64,000 nt of DNA from Clostridia bacterium (GCA_900759015.1 CAAEUE010000002.1:1-64000); one strand, 5' to 3'. Counted from the stretch's first letter, positions 35,475 through 45,499 are shown. A program made the numbers and translations. Notes: generated by a model not told the origin, from the letters alone.

Positions 35475-36599
35475 CTATTCTGCATCATTATCTTCGTCTG
35501 CTTTTTCCATTTCAGCTTGTTTTTCCATTAAGATATTTCTAAATTGAGTTTCTGATTTTATATCTATTCTCCAATCTGATAATCCTGTTAGTTTAGCTGC
35601 AAGTCTTGCATTTTGTCCTGATTTACCAATTGCTAATGATAATTGGTCATCTGGTACAATTACTTGTGCAATTCTGTTTTCTTCATCTATATCTACTGCC
35701 ATTACTTGTGCTGGTAATAAAGCTGAAGATATATAAATAGATAAATCTGCATTCCATTCTATTACATCTATTTTTTCACCATTTAATTCATTAATTATGT
35801 TTTGAATTCTTACTCCTTTTTGTCCTACACAAGAACCAACTGGGTCTATATTTTCGTTTGGTGAATATACAGCAACTTTACTTCTGCTACCTGCATCCCT
35901 AGATACAGCTTTTATTTCTATAACACCTTCATAAATTTCTGGTATTTCAAATTCGAATAATTTCTTAACGAATTCTGGACATGCTCTTGAAATTATAACT
36001 TGTGGAACTCCTTTTGCTCCTTTTTCTACATCTAGGATATATCCTTTTATTTTATCATTTACATGATATTTTTCTGTTGGTATTTGTTCTTTAGCTGGCA
36101 TAACTCCTTCTACTTTACCTAAATCCATAACTACGATATTTGGATCTGCCTTTTGAATTATTCCAGAAACGATTTCACCTTTTCTTTCGCTATATTCGCT
36201 ATATATAATTTCTCTTTCTGCTTCTCTTAACTTTTGAATAATTACTTGTTTTGCAGTTTGTGCTGCAATTCTTCCAAAGTTCTTTGGAACTAATTCTACA
36301 TCTACTGTTCCACCAATTTGGGCTTCTTTATCTATCTTTCTTGCTTCTTCTAATGATATTTGTAAAATTGGATTTTCTGCATGTTCTACAACTTCTTTTA
36401 CAGAATATAAGTGTGATGCACCTGTTTCTCTGTCTACTACTACTTTAACATTTTCTTGTGAATTATAATTTCTTTTATAAGCTGTTAATAATGCTGATTC
36501 TATAGAATCTAATAAATAATCTTTTTTTATTCCTTTTTCCTTTTCTAATTCTTGTATTGCAACTATTAATTGTTTATTATCTATTCCTTCCTCTCTCAT
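35475..36599 (-). CDS. nusA: Transcription termination/antitermination factor NusA
   Basis: A 374-residue NusA binding RNA polymerase and nascent RNA. An N-terminal RNAP-binding domain, S1 domain ([20 protein letters not shown]) and two KH domains ([18 protein letters not shown] and [18 protein letters not shown]) are visible; there is no acidic-repeat C-terminus, as in other Bacillota. ATG 36599 follows AAAAGGAG. It lies 14 bp after rimP. Confidence 0.95.
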   Translation of the reverse strand: MREEGIDNKQLIVAIQELEKEKGIKKDYLLDSIESALLTAYKRNYNSQENVKVVVDRETGASHLYSVKEVVEHAENPILQISLEEARKIDKEAQIGGTVDVELVPKNFGRIAAQTAKQVIIQKLREAEREIIYSEYSERKGEIVSGIIQKADPNIVVMDLGKVEGVMPAKEQIPTEKYHVNDKIKGYILDVEKGAKGVPQVIISRACPEFVKKLFEFEIPEIYEGVIEIKAVSRDAGSRSKVAVYSPNENIDPVGSCVGQKGVRIQNIINELNGEKIDVIEWNADLSIYISSALLPAQVMAVDIDEENRIAQVIVPDDQLSLAIGKSGQNARLAAKLTGLSDWRIDIKSETQFRNILMEKQAEMEKADEDNDAE

Positions 36600-36613
36600 G
36601 ACTTACACTCCTT

Positions 36614-37057
36614 TTACCAATTAAATTTTATTTTTATTAATGAAATATCTTTTCTAGGTATTTCTTGTTCATCTATATTTATTGTCTCTTCACTAAATCC
36701 GTTTAAAATTCCAGTTATTAGTTTTTCACCATTAAATGGCTTAAATAATTTTATCTCTACTTCTTGCCCTATGTTTTCTTCTAATTGCCAATCTTTTCTT
36801 AATACTCTTTCTATTCCAGGTGATGATACTTCTAAAAAGTATTGATCTTTAATATAATCTTTTTCATCTAAAATCTCTGTAATAGCATTATTCACTTTTT
36901 CGCAATCTTCTAAACTTATGCCATTTTCACTATCTATAAAAATTCTTAAATAATAATCTTTTGCTTCTTTTTCGTAAATGACATCATAAAGTTTATATCC
37001 TAAATTTGTTACTATAGGATTTATTAATTCCTCTACATTTTTTTCTATTTTAGACAA
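36614..37057 (-). CDS. rimP: Ribosome maturation factor RimP
   Basis: A 147-residue RimP needed for 30S assembly. IVTNLGYKLYDVIYEKEAKD and YFLEVSSPGIERVLRKDW are canonical. The TTG at 37057 is chosen because AAGGGAGG lies 7 nt upstream; an in-frame ATG at 37081 has no site and lies within a hairpin stem. It is the first gene of the nusA-infB operon. Confidence 0.9.
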   Translation of the reverse strand: MSKIEKNVEELINPIVTNLGYKLYDVIYEKEAKDYYLRIFIDSENGISLEDCEKVNNAITEILDEKDYIKDQYFLEVSSPGIERVLRKDWQLEENIGQEVEIKLFKPFNGEKLITGILNGFSEETINIDEQEIPRKDISLIKIKFNW

Positions 37058-37077
37058 GATTTTACCTCCCTTTACAC

Positions 37078-37111
37078 TCATAAGGAGTGGGATTTGTTCC
37101 CACTCCTTATG
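37078..37111. promoter_or_regulatory. Strong hairpin in the rimP leader
   Basis: CATAAGGAGTGGGA (37079-37092) and TCCCACTCCTTATG (37098-37111) pair perfectly over 14 bp around 5 nt. It ends 21 bp before the TTG start of rimP. There is no U-tract on either strand, so a leader structure or mRNA boundary is more likely than a plain terminator. Confidence 0.55.
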
Positions 37112-37189
37112 TAATGTATTTTGCTATATGGGTATTATATAACATATATTTCCAAAAATCAAGGTTTACAGCGATATTTTTTCGGAATT

Positions 37190-37290
37190 TGGGGACGTTC
37201 CTTGTTTTCTCTATTTAAACATAAAACAAAAACGATAGCATAAACTACCCTTTTTTACAGGGATTTTAGGAACGTCCCCAAATCCCTACC
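37190..37290. repeat. Dispersed palindromic repeats flanking a spacer
   Basis: One half-unit GAATTTGGGGACGTTCC (about 37195-37211) and one full-type unit AGGGATTTTAGGAACGTCCCC (37259-37280) ending AAATCCCTAC, separated by about 50 bp of AT-rich DNA. They lie between the addA stop and the rimP leader. Confidence 0.75.
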
Positions 37291-37299
37291 TCCTACCTC

Positions 37300-40200
37300 C
37301 TAAATCTCTATTTCTTTGTTAAGCCATGTTGAATATATGTATACCTTATCAACTTTTCTATTTAATGATTCTTCTAAAGCTTTTTTATAAATTTCTAGTT
37401 GAATATTATATTTATCTTTTAAACTTTGTTCTTTATTATTTTCTACATAATCTGTTTTATAATCTACTAAAACTAATTCATCATTATTAGTTATATAGTA
37501 CAAATCTATAATACCTTGTACTAATATTTCATCTTCTGCATTGTTTTGGTATATTTCATTTGCTTTTAAATTTAGATAGAATGCTTTTTCCTGTTCTACT
37601 ACTTTTGCAGTTTGCATTTCTTTCCATATATTTGATTTTAGAAAAGCTAATATTTTATTATAATTTACACTTTCAGCTTCTTTGGGTAAAATTATTTCTT
37701 TGTTTACTAGGTTACTAACCATGTTTTTTAATTTTTCTAAATTGTACTCTTCTTTATAATTTAGTTTTTGTAAACATAAGTGCATTATTGTACCCTTTTC
37801 TGCTGGTGTTAGATCTGTTTTTTCTATTAAGAAATTTGGCTTTTTCAAAGTTATTCCAATCTTTTTCTCAGTTTTATCCTTTGATAGTTCTTTAATTTTT
37901 GAAACAGAAAGTTCACTTGGCATTTCTGTAGAATCTTTATATTTATATTCCCATTCCAAAATATTCTTTATTTTTTCCATATTTTCTTTTGATGTTTTTT
38001 TATTTTCTATATCTTTTAATACATCTTTTCTTTCTGTTTCACTTTCTACAGTTTGATTTAATATTTCTGCTTTACTTACTATATTAAATTCAAATATATC
38101 CGAATTTTTAATTTTATTTTTTAAATAAACTAGTTCTATCCAATCCAAATATGATTTATAACTTTCTAGTATTTTAGGATTTATTTTTGAATTATCTTCA
38201 CTTTCATAAATTTGTAGTTCTTTCTCTTTGCTCTCAATAGATTTTTGTAAGTCTTTTTCTATTCCTGTGATAATCAATTTTTCCTTAGCCCTTGTTAAAG
38301 CAACATATAGCACTCTCATTTCTTCGGAAATACTTTCTCTTTTACTTACCATCTTGATTGCTTCTTTTGCAAGTGTTGGATATTCTATTTTTAATTCGCC
38401 ATTTTCATAATTGGGTCCAAAGCCAATTTCTTGATGTATTAATATTTTTTCTCTTAAATCTTTTAAATTAAAGTTTTTTCCTGTACTACTTAAAAATACT
38501 ACAGGGAATTCTAAACCTTTACTTTTATGAATACTCATAATTCTAATTACATTTTCGTTCTCACCAATTATTTTTGCTGCACCTAAATCATTGTTACGAA
38601 GCTTTAACTTATCTATAAAGTTTATAAAATTAAATACACCTTTAAATGATGCACTCTCATACTGCTTTGCTCTTTCAAAAAGCATTTTTAAATTTGCTTG
38701 TCTTAACTTTCCATTTTGCATTAATCCAACATAATTATAATAACCGGTATCCATATAAATTTTCCAAATCAACTCATCTAACGCTAAAAATTCACTTTCT
38801 TCTCTCCAATTATTTATAAGTTCTAAGAAAGAATCAATTTTATTACGTAATTCTTCATTTACCTGAATTCTTGATTTTACAACACTTTCATAAAAGTTCT
38901 CATATTTATCTGCTAATCTAATTTCTATTAAATCATTATCTGTAAATCCACCAATCATTGATCGCATAACTGTAACTAATGGTATGTCTTGCATTGGATT
39001 ATCTATTATTTTCAGGCATGACATAATTATTTGAATTTCTACTGAATTTAAATATTCTGTAGATGTTTCACTATATACTGGCATACCTATATCTGAAATT
39101 TCTTTTTCATATATTGGTGATAATTCTGTTGTTGATCTTAACAACACAACTATATCTTTATATGTAACTTTTCTATAACCTTCTTTTTTATCTAACACAT
39201 AATAATTGCTATTTATGAGCTCATTAATCTTTTGGGCTACATACCTTGCTTCTAAAATAGAGTTTTCAATTCTTTCTGTTTTTACATTATCTTCTTCATC
39301 TTCTTGTGAGTCTTTTGTAATGTCTTCCAAATTAATTATATTTATTTCCGTTTTCCCTGCAAAATCTATATTTTCCAATTGAGGCTTTTCATAATTTGCT
39401 CCTAAATTTAAATATTCATCTTCATTATAATCAACATCACCTAAATCTTTGCTCATAATTTCTTGGAAGATAATATTAGTTGTATCTAGTATATTTTTTC
39501 TACTTCTAAAATTTTTAAATAATTGTATTTTTAAATCATCAACTTTTGTTTTTTCCTTCTTTAATTTATATGTTTTGTATTTATTTAAAAATAGTTCTGG
39601 CATTGCTTGTCTAAATTTATATATACTTTGTTTTACATCTCCTACCATAAATATGTTGTTGCCTTTAGAGATTGAGGTTAATATGTATTCTTGAACCATA
39701 TTACTATCTTGATATTCATCAATCGCAATTTCTTCGAACTTATTTTGGTATTTTTTTGCAATCTCTGAAGGTACATATTTTCCATCTTCGTCCTTAATTA
39801 ATATTTTTAAGGCTAAATGTTCTATGTCATTAAAATCTATTATATTTCTTTCTAATTTTGCCTTTTTATAATTTTCATTAAATTTTAAAATTATTGCTTG
39901 TAGTAGATTTAGGACTTCGTACATATCTTTTAAATCTGCTAATACCTCAGCTGAACTATATATAAAAATGCTATCTTTTAACTTCTTAAATTTTGCATTT
40001 ATCATATCTCTTTTTTCTTTTACAAGTGCGGGAGTTTCTGAATTTATTTTTTTACTACTTGGCCACCTAACAAAAGAAAAGTTCTTTGCAAGTTCATATG
40101 ATTTATCCCATGAATTTAAGTTTGCTAATAGACTTTCTAAATTTTCTATGTCTAATCTTATTGCTTGTGAAAATTTTTCTAATTCATTTTCTGCATCTAA

Positions 40201-40911
40201 TTCTTTTTTTATTTTCTTTAAGCCTAAAATATTTTCTTCAATACATTCTTTATAATTATTTAAAATAATTTTTCCCCATACTGTCTCTGCAAAATCAGTA
40301 TTTTCGATATCTATATCAAATAATTTTACTTTTTCAGCTAACCATTTTTCTGGGAATGGTGCACTTTGAATAAAATTATATATACTTTTTACTATATCTT
40401 TTAGAGGCTCATCATCTTTATAACTTGTATAGATTTCTAAAAGTTTTAAAAATCCTTCATCTTCTTTTAAATATAAATCTTCAAAAAGTTCATCTAACAC
40501 CTCTTCTTTTAAAAGCTCTATTTCTGCTGTATCACCAATTCTAAAGTTTGGTGAAATATTTATTTCGTAAAAATTATTTCGTATTACATCTAAACAAAAA
40601 GAATGTATTGTACAAATATTTGATTTATTTAAAAGTGTAATTTGCTTTTGTAGACGTAAATTAGTTGGCTCCTCTTCTATCTTCTTATAAATTGCATTTA
40701 ATATTCTTTCTCTCATCTCACTTGCAGCAGCATTTGTAAAAGTCACAACCAATAATTTATCTATATCAATTTCTTCTTCAATTATTTTATTAATTATGCG
40801 CTCTACTAAAACAGCAGTCTTACCACTACCTGCTGCTGCAGCAACTAATATATTAGAACCCTTTTCGTGTATAGCTTGGCTTTGCTCCTCTGTCCATTTA
40901 ACTTCGCTCAT
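37300..40911 (-). CDS. addA: ATP-dependent helicase/nuclease AddA
   Basis: A 1,203-residue UvrD-type helicase with a RecB-family nuclease end, processing double-strand breaks as AddAB. Walker A is AAAAGSGKTAVLVERI, the helicase motif DEYQDSN is present, and the C-terminal nuclease core is GIIDLYYITNNDELVLVDYK followed by TD. ATG 40911 is chosen for GGAGATAAA before it; the longer frame starts inside a repeat. addB, normally just upstream, is not in the window. Confidence 0.93.
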   Translation of the reverse strand: MSEVKWTEEQSQAIHEKGSNILVAAAAGSGKTAVLVERIINKIIEEEIDIDKLLVVTFTNAAASEMRERILNAIYKKIEEEPTNLRLQKQITLLNKSNICTIHSFCLDVIRNNFYEINISPNFRIGDTAEIELLKEEVLDELFEDLYLKEDEGFLKLLEIYTSYKDDEPLKDIVKSIYNFIQSAPFPEKWLAEKVKLFDIDIENTDFAETVWGKIILNNYKECIEENILGLKKIKKELDAENELEKFSQAIRLDIENLESLLANLNSWDKSYELAKNFSFVRWPSSKKINSETPALVKEKRDMINAKFKKLKDSIFIYSSAEVLADLKDMYEVLNLLQAIILKFNENYKKAKLERNIIDFNDIEHLALKILIKDEDGKYVPSEIAKKYQNKFEEIAIDEYQDSNMVQEYILTSISKGNNIFMVGDVKQSIYKFRQAMPELFLNKYKTYKLKKEKTKVDDLKIQLFKNFRSRKNILDTTNIIFQEIMSKDLGDVDYNEDEYLNLGANYEKPQLENIDFAGKTEINIINLEDITKDSQEDEEDNVKTERIENSILEARYVAQKINELINSNYYVLDKKEGYRKVTYKDIVVLLRSTTELSPIYEKEISDIGMPVYSETSTEYLNSVEIQIIMSCLKIIDNPMQDIPLVTVMRSMIGGFTDNDLIEIRLADKYENFYESVVKSRIQVNEELRNKIDSFLELINNWREESEFLALDELIWKIYMDTGYYNYVGLMQNGKLRQANLKMLFERAKQYESASFKGVFNFINFIDKLKLRNNDLGAAKIIGENENVIRIMSIHKSKGLEFPVVFLSSTGKNFNLKDLREKILIHQEIGFGPNYENGELKIEYPTLAKEAIKMVSKRESISEEMRVLYVALTRAKEKLIITGIEKDLQKSIESKEKELQIYESEDNSKINPKILESYKSYLDWIELVYLKNKIKNSDIFEFNIVSKAEILNQTVESETERKDVLKDIENKKTSKENMEKIKNILEWEYKYKDSTEMPSELSVSKIKELSKDKTEKKIGITLKKPNFLIEKTDLTPAEKGTIMHLCLQKLNYKEEYNLEKLKNMVSNLVNKEIILPKEAESVNYNKILAFLKSNIWKEMQTAKVVEQEKAFYLNLKANEIYQNNAEDEILVQGIIDLYYITNNDELVLVDYKTDYVENNKEQSLKDKYNIQLEIYKKALEESLNRKVDKVYIYSTWLNKEIEI

Positions 40912-40917
40912 TTTATC

Positions 40918-41024
40918 TCCTTCGGGATTTAGAAACATCGGGATTTTGGGACATTCCTCGGGATTTGGGGACGGTCCTTTTTTCCCTCTTCGGGGGATTT
41001 GAAGACATTTCTTTTTTCCCTATA
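40918..41024. repeat. Dispersed palindromic repeats, three to four units
   Basis: Tandem CGGGATTT units: GGGATTTAGAAACATC, GGGATTTTGGGACATTCC, GGGATTTGGGGACGGTCC and GGGGATTTGAAGACATTTC, the last ending TTTTTTCCCTAT. One end abuts the addA ribosome site (CTCCTTCGGGATTT) and the other supplies the pepF TAG stop. Confidence 0.85.
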
Positions 41025-42786
41025 TTAATTCTTCTAATTTTTCTATATCGTTTTTGTAAAATTTAAGTGCATTTTCATATGTTCTGCTATCTTCTAAATC
41101 TATTCCTACTGTTTTTAAAATATCTAATGATTTTTTACTTCCTCCCATTTTTAGCATATTAATATATTTTTCTACTAAGCCTTCTTCTCCTGCTAAAATT
41201 CTACTTGCTATGTCTATTGCACAAGATATACCTGTTGCATATTTATATACATAAAAACATCTAAAGAAATGATTTACTCTAGTCCAATTGTATTTGTTAT
41301 ATTTGTCTATAACTAGGTCTTCACCATAATACTTTCTGCATAAATCAACATATATATTTCCTAGTTTTTCTGCATTTAATATTTCTTCATTTTCTATTCT
41401 TGAGTGTACTTCTTGTTCAAATTCTGCAAACATAGCTTGTGTAAATAAAGTACTTTTTACTGTTTCTATTCTGTCATATAATAGTGCTATTTTTTCTTGT
41501 TTATCTGTTGAATTATCTAGTCTATATTGTGCAAGTAAAATTTCATTTACTGTTGAGGCTATCTCTGCTAATAAAAGAGTATAGCTATGTTCTAACACAT
41601 TTTGATTTTTGTCAGAATAGTATGAATGCATTGCATGACCAAATTCATGTGCGATTGATGATACATCAAAATTTGTTCCTGTATAATTTAAAAGTACATA
41701 TGGATGAACTCCGTATACTGGCATATTATATGCTCCTCCTCTTTTGTTTGGAGATTGGTATGCATCCATCCAATTTGAATTAAATGCTTCTTTTAATTTA
41801 TTTACATATTCTGTTCCTAGTGGTGCTAGTGCCTTTAGTACTAGTTCTTCTGCATCTTCTATATCCATTGTAGTATCTGTTTGATTAAATGGATTTATGC
41901 TCATATCATACATATGAATATCTGGTAAGTTTAAAAGTTTCTTCTTTAACGATGTATATTCATGATTTATTCCTATATGTTCATTAATTGTTTTTAATAA
42001 AGTTTCATAAACTTTTACTGTTGCCTCGTCATCTATTACTGCTTTTTCTAATGAACTTTTATAATTCCTTAATTTAGCAATCTTTGTATCTTGTTTTACT
42101 GTATTTAAATATAGTTCTGTTATTGTATTTATATATTTACCATATTCTGATACTAGTGTTGTAGCTCCCTTTCTTCTTACTTCTCTATCTTTATTTTCTA
42201 ATAATTTAGAATATTCAGCTTCATTTACTTCTAGTTCATTTCCGTCTGAATCTTTAATAGATGGAAATTTAATTTCTGCATTTGTTAATACACTATATGC
42301 ATTTTCACATCCATTAAATGTATCAGAAAATTTTGATAACACTTCTTCAATTTCTTTACTTAATATATGTTTTTTGTTTTCTAAAATTTCATTTATTCTT
42401 CTTGAATATCTTTGTAAGCTTTTATCTTCTTTCATATATTTTTCTAATGTAGCTGTGTCCATATCTGTAAGCTCTGGAACCATAAAAGCTGTCTTTTCAT
42501 CGATTTTATTGTCTAATTCTTCTGCTTCTTTAAATAGCTCTACAGCTTCTTGATTTGTCATATTTTTATGATATTGTAACATTCCATATGCATATATTTT
42601 GCAATCCATTTCTACTATTTCTTCAAAAATTTTATAACATTTATATATATTTTCTGATGAATCTTTTAATTTGCCTTTATATTGAACAATTTCTTCTAAT
42701 TTTTCTTTTACCTTTTTAATATCTTCTTTATAATCTTCCTTTGTTTTATAAATATCTGTAAATTTCCATTCGAATTTGTTTTCCAT
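41020..42786 (-). CDS. pepF: Oligoendopeptidase F
   Basis: A 588-residue M3 zinc metallopeptidase cutting short peptides in the cytoplasm. The active site HEFGHAMHSYYSD lies near residue 380, with the third ligand in LLLAEIASTVNE. The N-terminus WKFTDIYKTKEDYKEDI is typical of PepF. ATG 42786 follows AAAGGAGG. It is followed by repeats, with its TAG stop in the last repeat unit. Confidence 0.94.
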   Translation of the reverse strand: MENKFEWKFTDIYKTKEDYKEDIKKVKEKLEEIVQYKGKLKDSSENIYKCYKIFEEIVEMDCKIYAYGMLQYHKNMTNQEAVELFKEAEELDNKIDEKTAFMVPELTDMDTATLEKYMKEDKSLQRYSRRINEILENKKHILSKEIEEVLSKFSDTFNGCENAYSVLTNAEIKFPSIKDSDGNELEVNEAEYSKLLENKDREVRRKGATTLVSEYGKYINTITELYLNTVKQDTKIAKLRNYKSSLEKAVIDDEATVKVYETLLKTINEHIGINHEYTSLKKKLLNLPDIHMYDMSINPFNQTDTTMDIEDAEELVLKALAPLGTEYVNKLKEAFNSNWMDAYQSPNKRGGAYNMPVYGVHPYVLLNYTGTNFDVSSIAHEFGHAMHSYYSDKNQNVLEHSYTLLLAEIASTVNEILLAQYRLDNSTDKQEKIALLYDRIETVKSTLFTQAMFAEFEQEVHSRIENEEILNAEKLGNIYVDLCRKYYGEDLVIDKYNKYNWTRVNHFFRCFYVYKYATGISCAIDIASRILAGEEGLVEKYINMLKMGGSKKSLDILKTVGIDLEDSRTYENALKFYKNDIEKLEELI

Positions 42787-42846
42787 AATATCCTCCTTTG
42801 TTTGGATTATTATATCAGTATGTATTTTTAAAATCAATGCACTTCG

Positions 42847-42897
42847 ATTTAAAACAACAAAGAAGCCTATAGCATTCTGCTAAAAAGCTTCTTTGTC
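42847..42897 (-). terminator. Terminator of the 42935-43351 gene
   Basis: ACAAAGAAGC and GCTTCTTTGT pair over 10 bp with an inner imperfect stem; TGTTTTAAA follows on the minus strand. It lies about 40 bp past the stop. Confidence 0.65.
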
Positions 42898-42934
42898 TAA
42901 AATATTGCCAGCGTACTGGCTTTTGGACGATTTA

Positions 42935-43351
42935 TTAGTTACAATTTGTGTACTTTGAATACACCTTTTTTTGGATAGACATCTTTTTTGTGTCTATTAG
43001 CCATTCCACATTTCGCGGAATTGGTTTTTGCGGACCAGGGAAAATCCCTTCAAAGAAACTAGATACCCTTGTAATCCTAATGATTGGCCTACTCCAAGGA
43101 AATCTTTTCTTTAATAGTTCCTCATACTGGCTTAGATTTTTCATAACCATAAGTATCTTGCTGTATACCCGTTCGTATACAATTTTTGGCTCATTTTCAA
43201 GTCGCTTTTCCCAATAATCGAGTTCACTTCTGTCTGTAATAGAATTATCTCTTAAGAATTCCAAGTGATTGATATATTCTTCTTTGACCATCTTGGAAAA
43301 CTCCTTTGCTACATCTTCAAGAGATGTTCCTACAAATTTCCGCACATCCAT
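42935..43351 (-). CDS. Orphan protein of unknown function
   Basis: A 138-residue, mostly helical and charged protein (LDYWEKRLENEPKIVYERVY in the middle, KKRFPWSRPIIRITRV later). I do not recognise it; no cofactor motif is visible. ATG 43351 follows GGAGGATTTTATC. Its codons (GAC, CGC, CTT, ATC) differ from the AT-extreme neighbours. It has its own promoter (43393-43421), which overlaps the end of the broken RelA/SpoT-like gene, and its own terminator. Confidence 0.55.
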   Translation of the reverse strand: MDVRKFVGTSLEDVAKEFSKMVKEEYINHLEFLRDNSITDRSELDYWEKRLENEPKIVYERVYSKILMVMKNLSQYEELLKKRFPWSRPIIRITRVSSFFEGIFPGPQKPIPRNVEWLIDTKKMSIQKKVYSKYTNCN

Positions 43352-43392
43352 GATAAAATCCTCCGTTTATATCAAAAAATTAATCAAATCAT

Positions 43393-43421
43393 ATTATAGC
43401 AAGTTTATGTGAATTTGTCTA
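43393..43421 (-). promoter_or_regulatory. Promoter of the 42935-43351 gene
   Basis: Minus strand: TAGACA (43421-43416), 17-nt spacer ending TTGC, TATAAT (43398-43393). The TGCTATAAT form matches the other orphan-gene promoters. Confidence 0.7.
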
Positions 43422-43944
43422 TTGAATTTATATAATTCATTTTCATAATCACAAGCTCTTAAATTTCTAATATACATTTTCATATAGTCATCATAAATTA
43501 TTTTAGTAAGCCTTTTTTATAATCATCATGAGTTCTTACAACATGTTCAGCCATTTTAACGTCCATAAATTCTACTTCGCATGGAAACTTCTGATATTTC
43601 ATTCTAATATGTAAAGCTTTATAATTTGGATCTTCTGGATGTCCATCTTCTAAATAATTTTTTATTTCTACAATTTCAAAGTTAGAATTATTTACTATAT
43701 AATCTTTTAACTTTTTATAATATTTTAAATTATGAAAAATATATCTTATACCAATAAGATCATATACACTATATATGTTATCTCCTACTTTTTTCATTTT
43801 ACCCATAATGCTACTATTTGATTTTATTCTATACTGGATAGAATCTAAATCATTTAGTATGTCCAAATTAATACCTTCATTTATTAATCTCATAATTTCC
43901 AAAACTTTATTATTTGCTTCTTTTCTTATTTCATTAAATTCCAT
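43394..43944 (-). pseudogene. Small RelA/SpoT-like nucleotidyltransferase, probable 3' frameshift
   Basis: The first 148 codons (43498-43944) hold a RelA_SpoT synthetase-like domain: RIKSNSSIMGKM (G-loop-like, 39-50), YDLIGIRYIF (61-70), DPNYKALHI (105-113) and CEVEFMDVKMAEH (122-134). The frame stops at KKGLLK, but a coding-like tail continues in another frame (LTKIIYDDYMKMYIRNLRAC to a stop at 43394). One extra A in the run at 43513-43518 would join them. The core is complete, so it could still be active or act as a toxin-type alarmone synthetase; the acidic synthetase residues are only partly kept. Confidence 0.65.
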
Positions 43945-43964
43945 ATTATCTACCTTAATTAAAA

Positions 43965-44741
43965 CTATTTATTTTTTCCTCTATATTTAGCTTTAGTTAA
44001 TTCCAACTCATATTTTTCTAACCCTGGTGAATTACTTTTTTTAGCCAATTCAATTTCCTTATTTATATCATATGGTACTCTTACAAATTGAATTGATAAA
44101 GCCTTTTTCTCTTTATCTCCCATTTCGCCTTCAATAATGCAATAATGTGCTTGGGTCATTTCTTCCATATCTACAGTACCATCATTTGGAATAGAAATTT
44201 CTAATGCATTTCCTACACTTCCTATATTTATTATTGTTTTATTTACAATCTTTTGTAAATACTGTTTGTGGATATCAGCATAAATCACAATGTCTGGGAT
44301 ATTTGCTTCATCTTCGAATAATTTCATTTTTTCATCTATGCTTGAGATGTCAAATATTCTATAATCCAAATCATTTTTAGTTGCATGAAACATTCTTACA
44401 AGACTTCCGCTTATGTATAAATCCATATACATAGGCAAATTTCTTAAATATTCTATTCTTTCTTCACCTAAAATATTATTATACCATTTTCTATGATATA
44501 AATGGTTTTCAGTCGGATTATTATAATTAGGATTTACTGCATAGTTGTCACAATTTCCTTTTATAACTACTTCGCATTTGTTTCTTATTAAATCCAATGT
44601 TTCGCATGGTGATGAACCTTTAAGCACTATATCTCCTAAGCAAAATATTCTTGTTATTCCTCTGCTTTCTATATCTTCTAATACTGCTTTTAATGCTACT
44701 ATATTTGAATGTATATCTGATATTAATGCAATTTTTTCCAT
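43965..44741 (-). CDS. Calcineurin-like metallophosphoesterase
   Basis: A 258-residue metallophosphoesterase. ISDIHSNIVAL (DxH), FCLGDIVLKG (GD), IKGNCDNYA (GNxD), MFHATKN and YADIHKQY (replacing the usual GHTH) mark the two-metal site. This fits the YfcE/DR1281-type group; substrate unknown. ATG 44741 follows AGAGGTGTAAT. It lies 11 bp after the methyltransferase and 20 bp before the RelA/SpoT-like gene, probably one transcript. Confidence 0.83.
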   Translation of the reverse strand: MEKIALISDIHSNIVALKAVLEDIESRGITRIFCLGDIVLKGSSPCETLDLIRNKCEVVIKGNCDNYAVNPNYNNPTENHLYHRKWYNNILGEERIEYLRNLPMYMDLYISGSLVRMFHATKNDLDYRIFDISSIDEKMKLFEDEANIPDIVIYADIHKQYLQKIVNKTIINIGSVGNALEISIPNDGTVDMEEMTQAHYCIIEGEMGDKEKKALSIQFVRVPYDINKEIELAKKSNSPGLEKYELELTKAKYRGKNK

Positions 44742-44752
44742 ATTACACCTCT

Positions 44753-45499
44753 TTATTTTTTAGCAATAATTATTAACGTAGTTGGAGCACTGTCTATTTT
44801 TCGTTTATCCCAAAAATTACTTTTATAGCTTCCAATATGATTTTCTTGAATTGGTTTATCTTCTATCATTTTTTCGATTGTCAATCCTGATTTAATTATT
44901 GCATTTATAATTGTAGAAATTTTAAAATTATATTGTACCATAGGAATTTTGTCTTCACCTTTTGTTATATTAGCAAGAGCTTCATCATTATATGATTTTC
45001 TTATTACAACTTTATCTTCATCCATCTCTAAACAGTTAAAGAATGGATGTGTCCAACAGAACACAAATTTTCCATCTTTCTTTAAGTATCTTGAAACAAG
45101 TGATAATGTTTTTTCTAAACTTGATGAATAACCCATACTATATAAAGATAAACAATAATCAAAATAATTCTCTGGAATACCTGGATTATCTTCCATTGCT
45201 GAAACGAAAAATTTTCCACTTGGTACATTGTTTTTTGCATATCTTATCTGTTCTACTGATATGTCTATTCCCCAAACTTCACTTGCACCTTTAGTTTGTA
45301 AATATTTTAAACTTTCGCCTTTAGCACACCCTAACTCTAAAACTTTTTTATTTTTCACATCTTTAAATATGTTAAAATATTCTTCATTTCTCATAAATGG
45401 TCCATATTCTGGCAATGATGTATTAGAAAAATTCTTTCCACTTTTTACCAATTCATTCCAACCATTTTTATTTACTTCTATTATCTCCTTTTCGTCCAT
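44753..45499 (-). CDS. SAM-dependent methyltransferase
   Basis: A 248-residue class I methyltransferase. Motif I is VLELGCAKGESLKYL, motif II is VWGIDISVEQIRYAKNN, and the motif IV region is YFDYCLSLYSMGYSS. The N-terminal WNELVKSGKNFSNTSLPEYG and C-terminal domain resemble small-molecule methyltransferases of the Methyltransf_11 class. ATG 45499 follows AAGGAGC. Confidence 0.84.
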   Translation of the reverse strand: MDEKEIIEVNKNGWNELVKSGKNFSNTSLPEYGPFMRNEEYFNIFKDVKNKKVLELGCAKGESLKYLQTKGASEVWGIDISVEQIRYAKNNVPSGKFFVSAMEDNPGIPENYFDYCLSLYSMGYSSSLEKTLSLVSRYLKKDGKFVFCWTHPFFNCLEMDEDKVVIRKSYNDEALANITKGEDKIPMVQYNFKISTIINAIIKSGLTIEKMIEDKPIQENHIGSYKSNFWDKRKIDSAPTTLIIIAKK

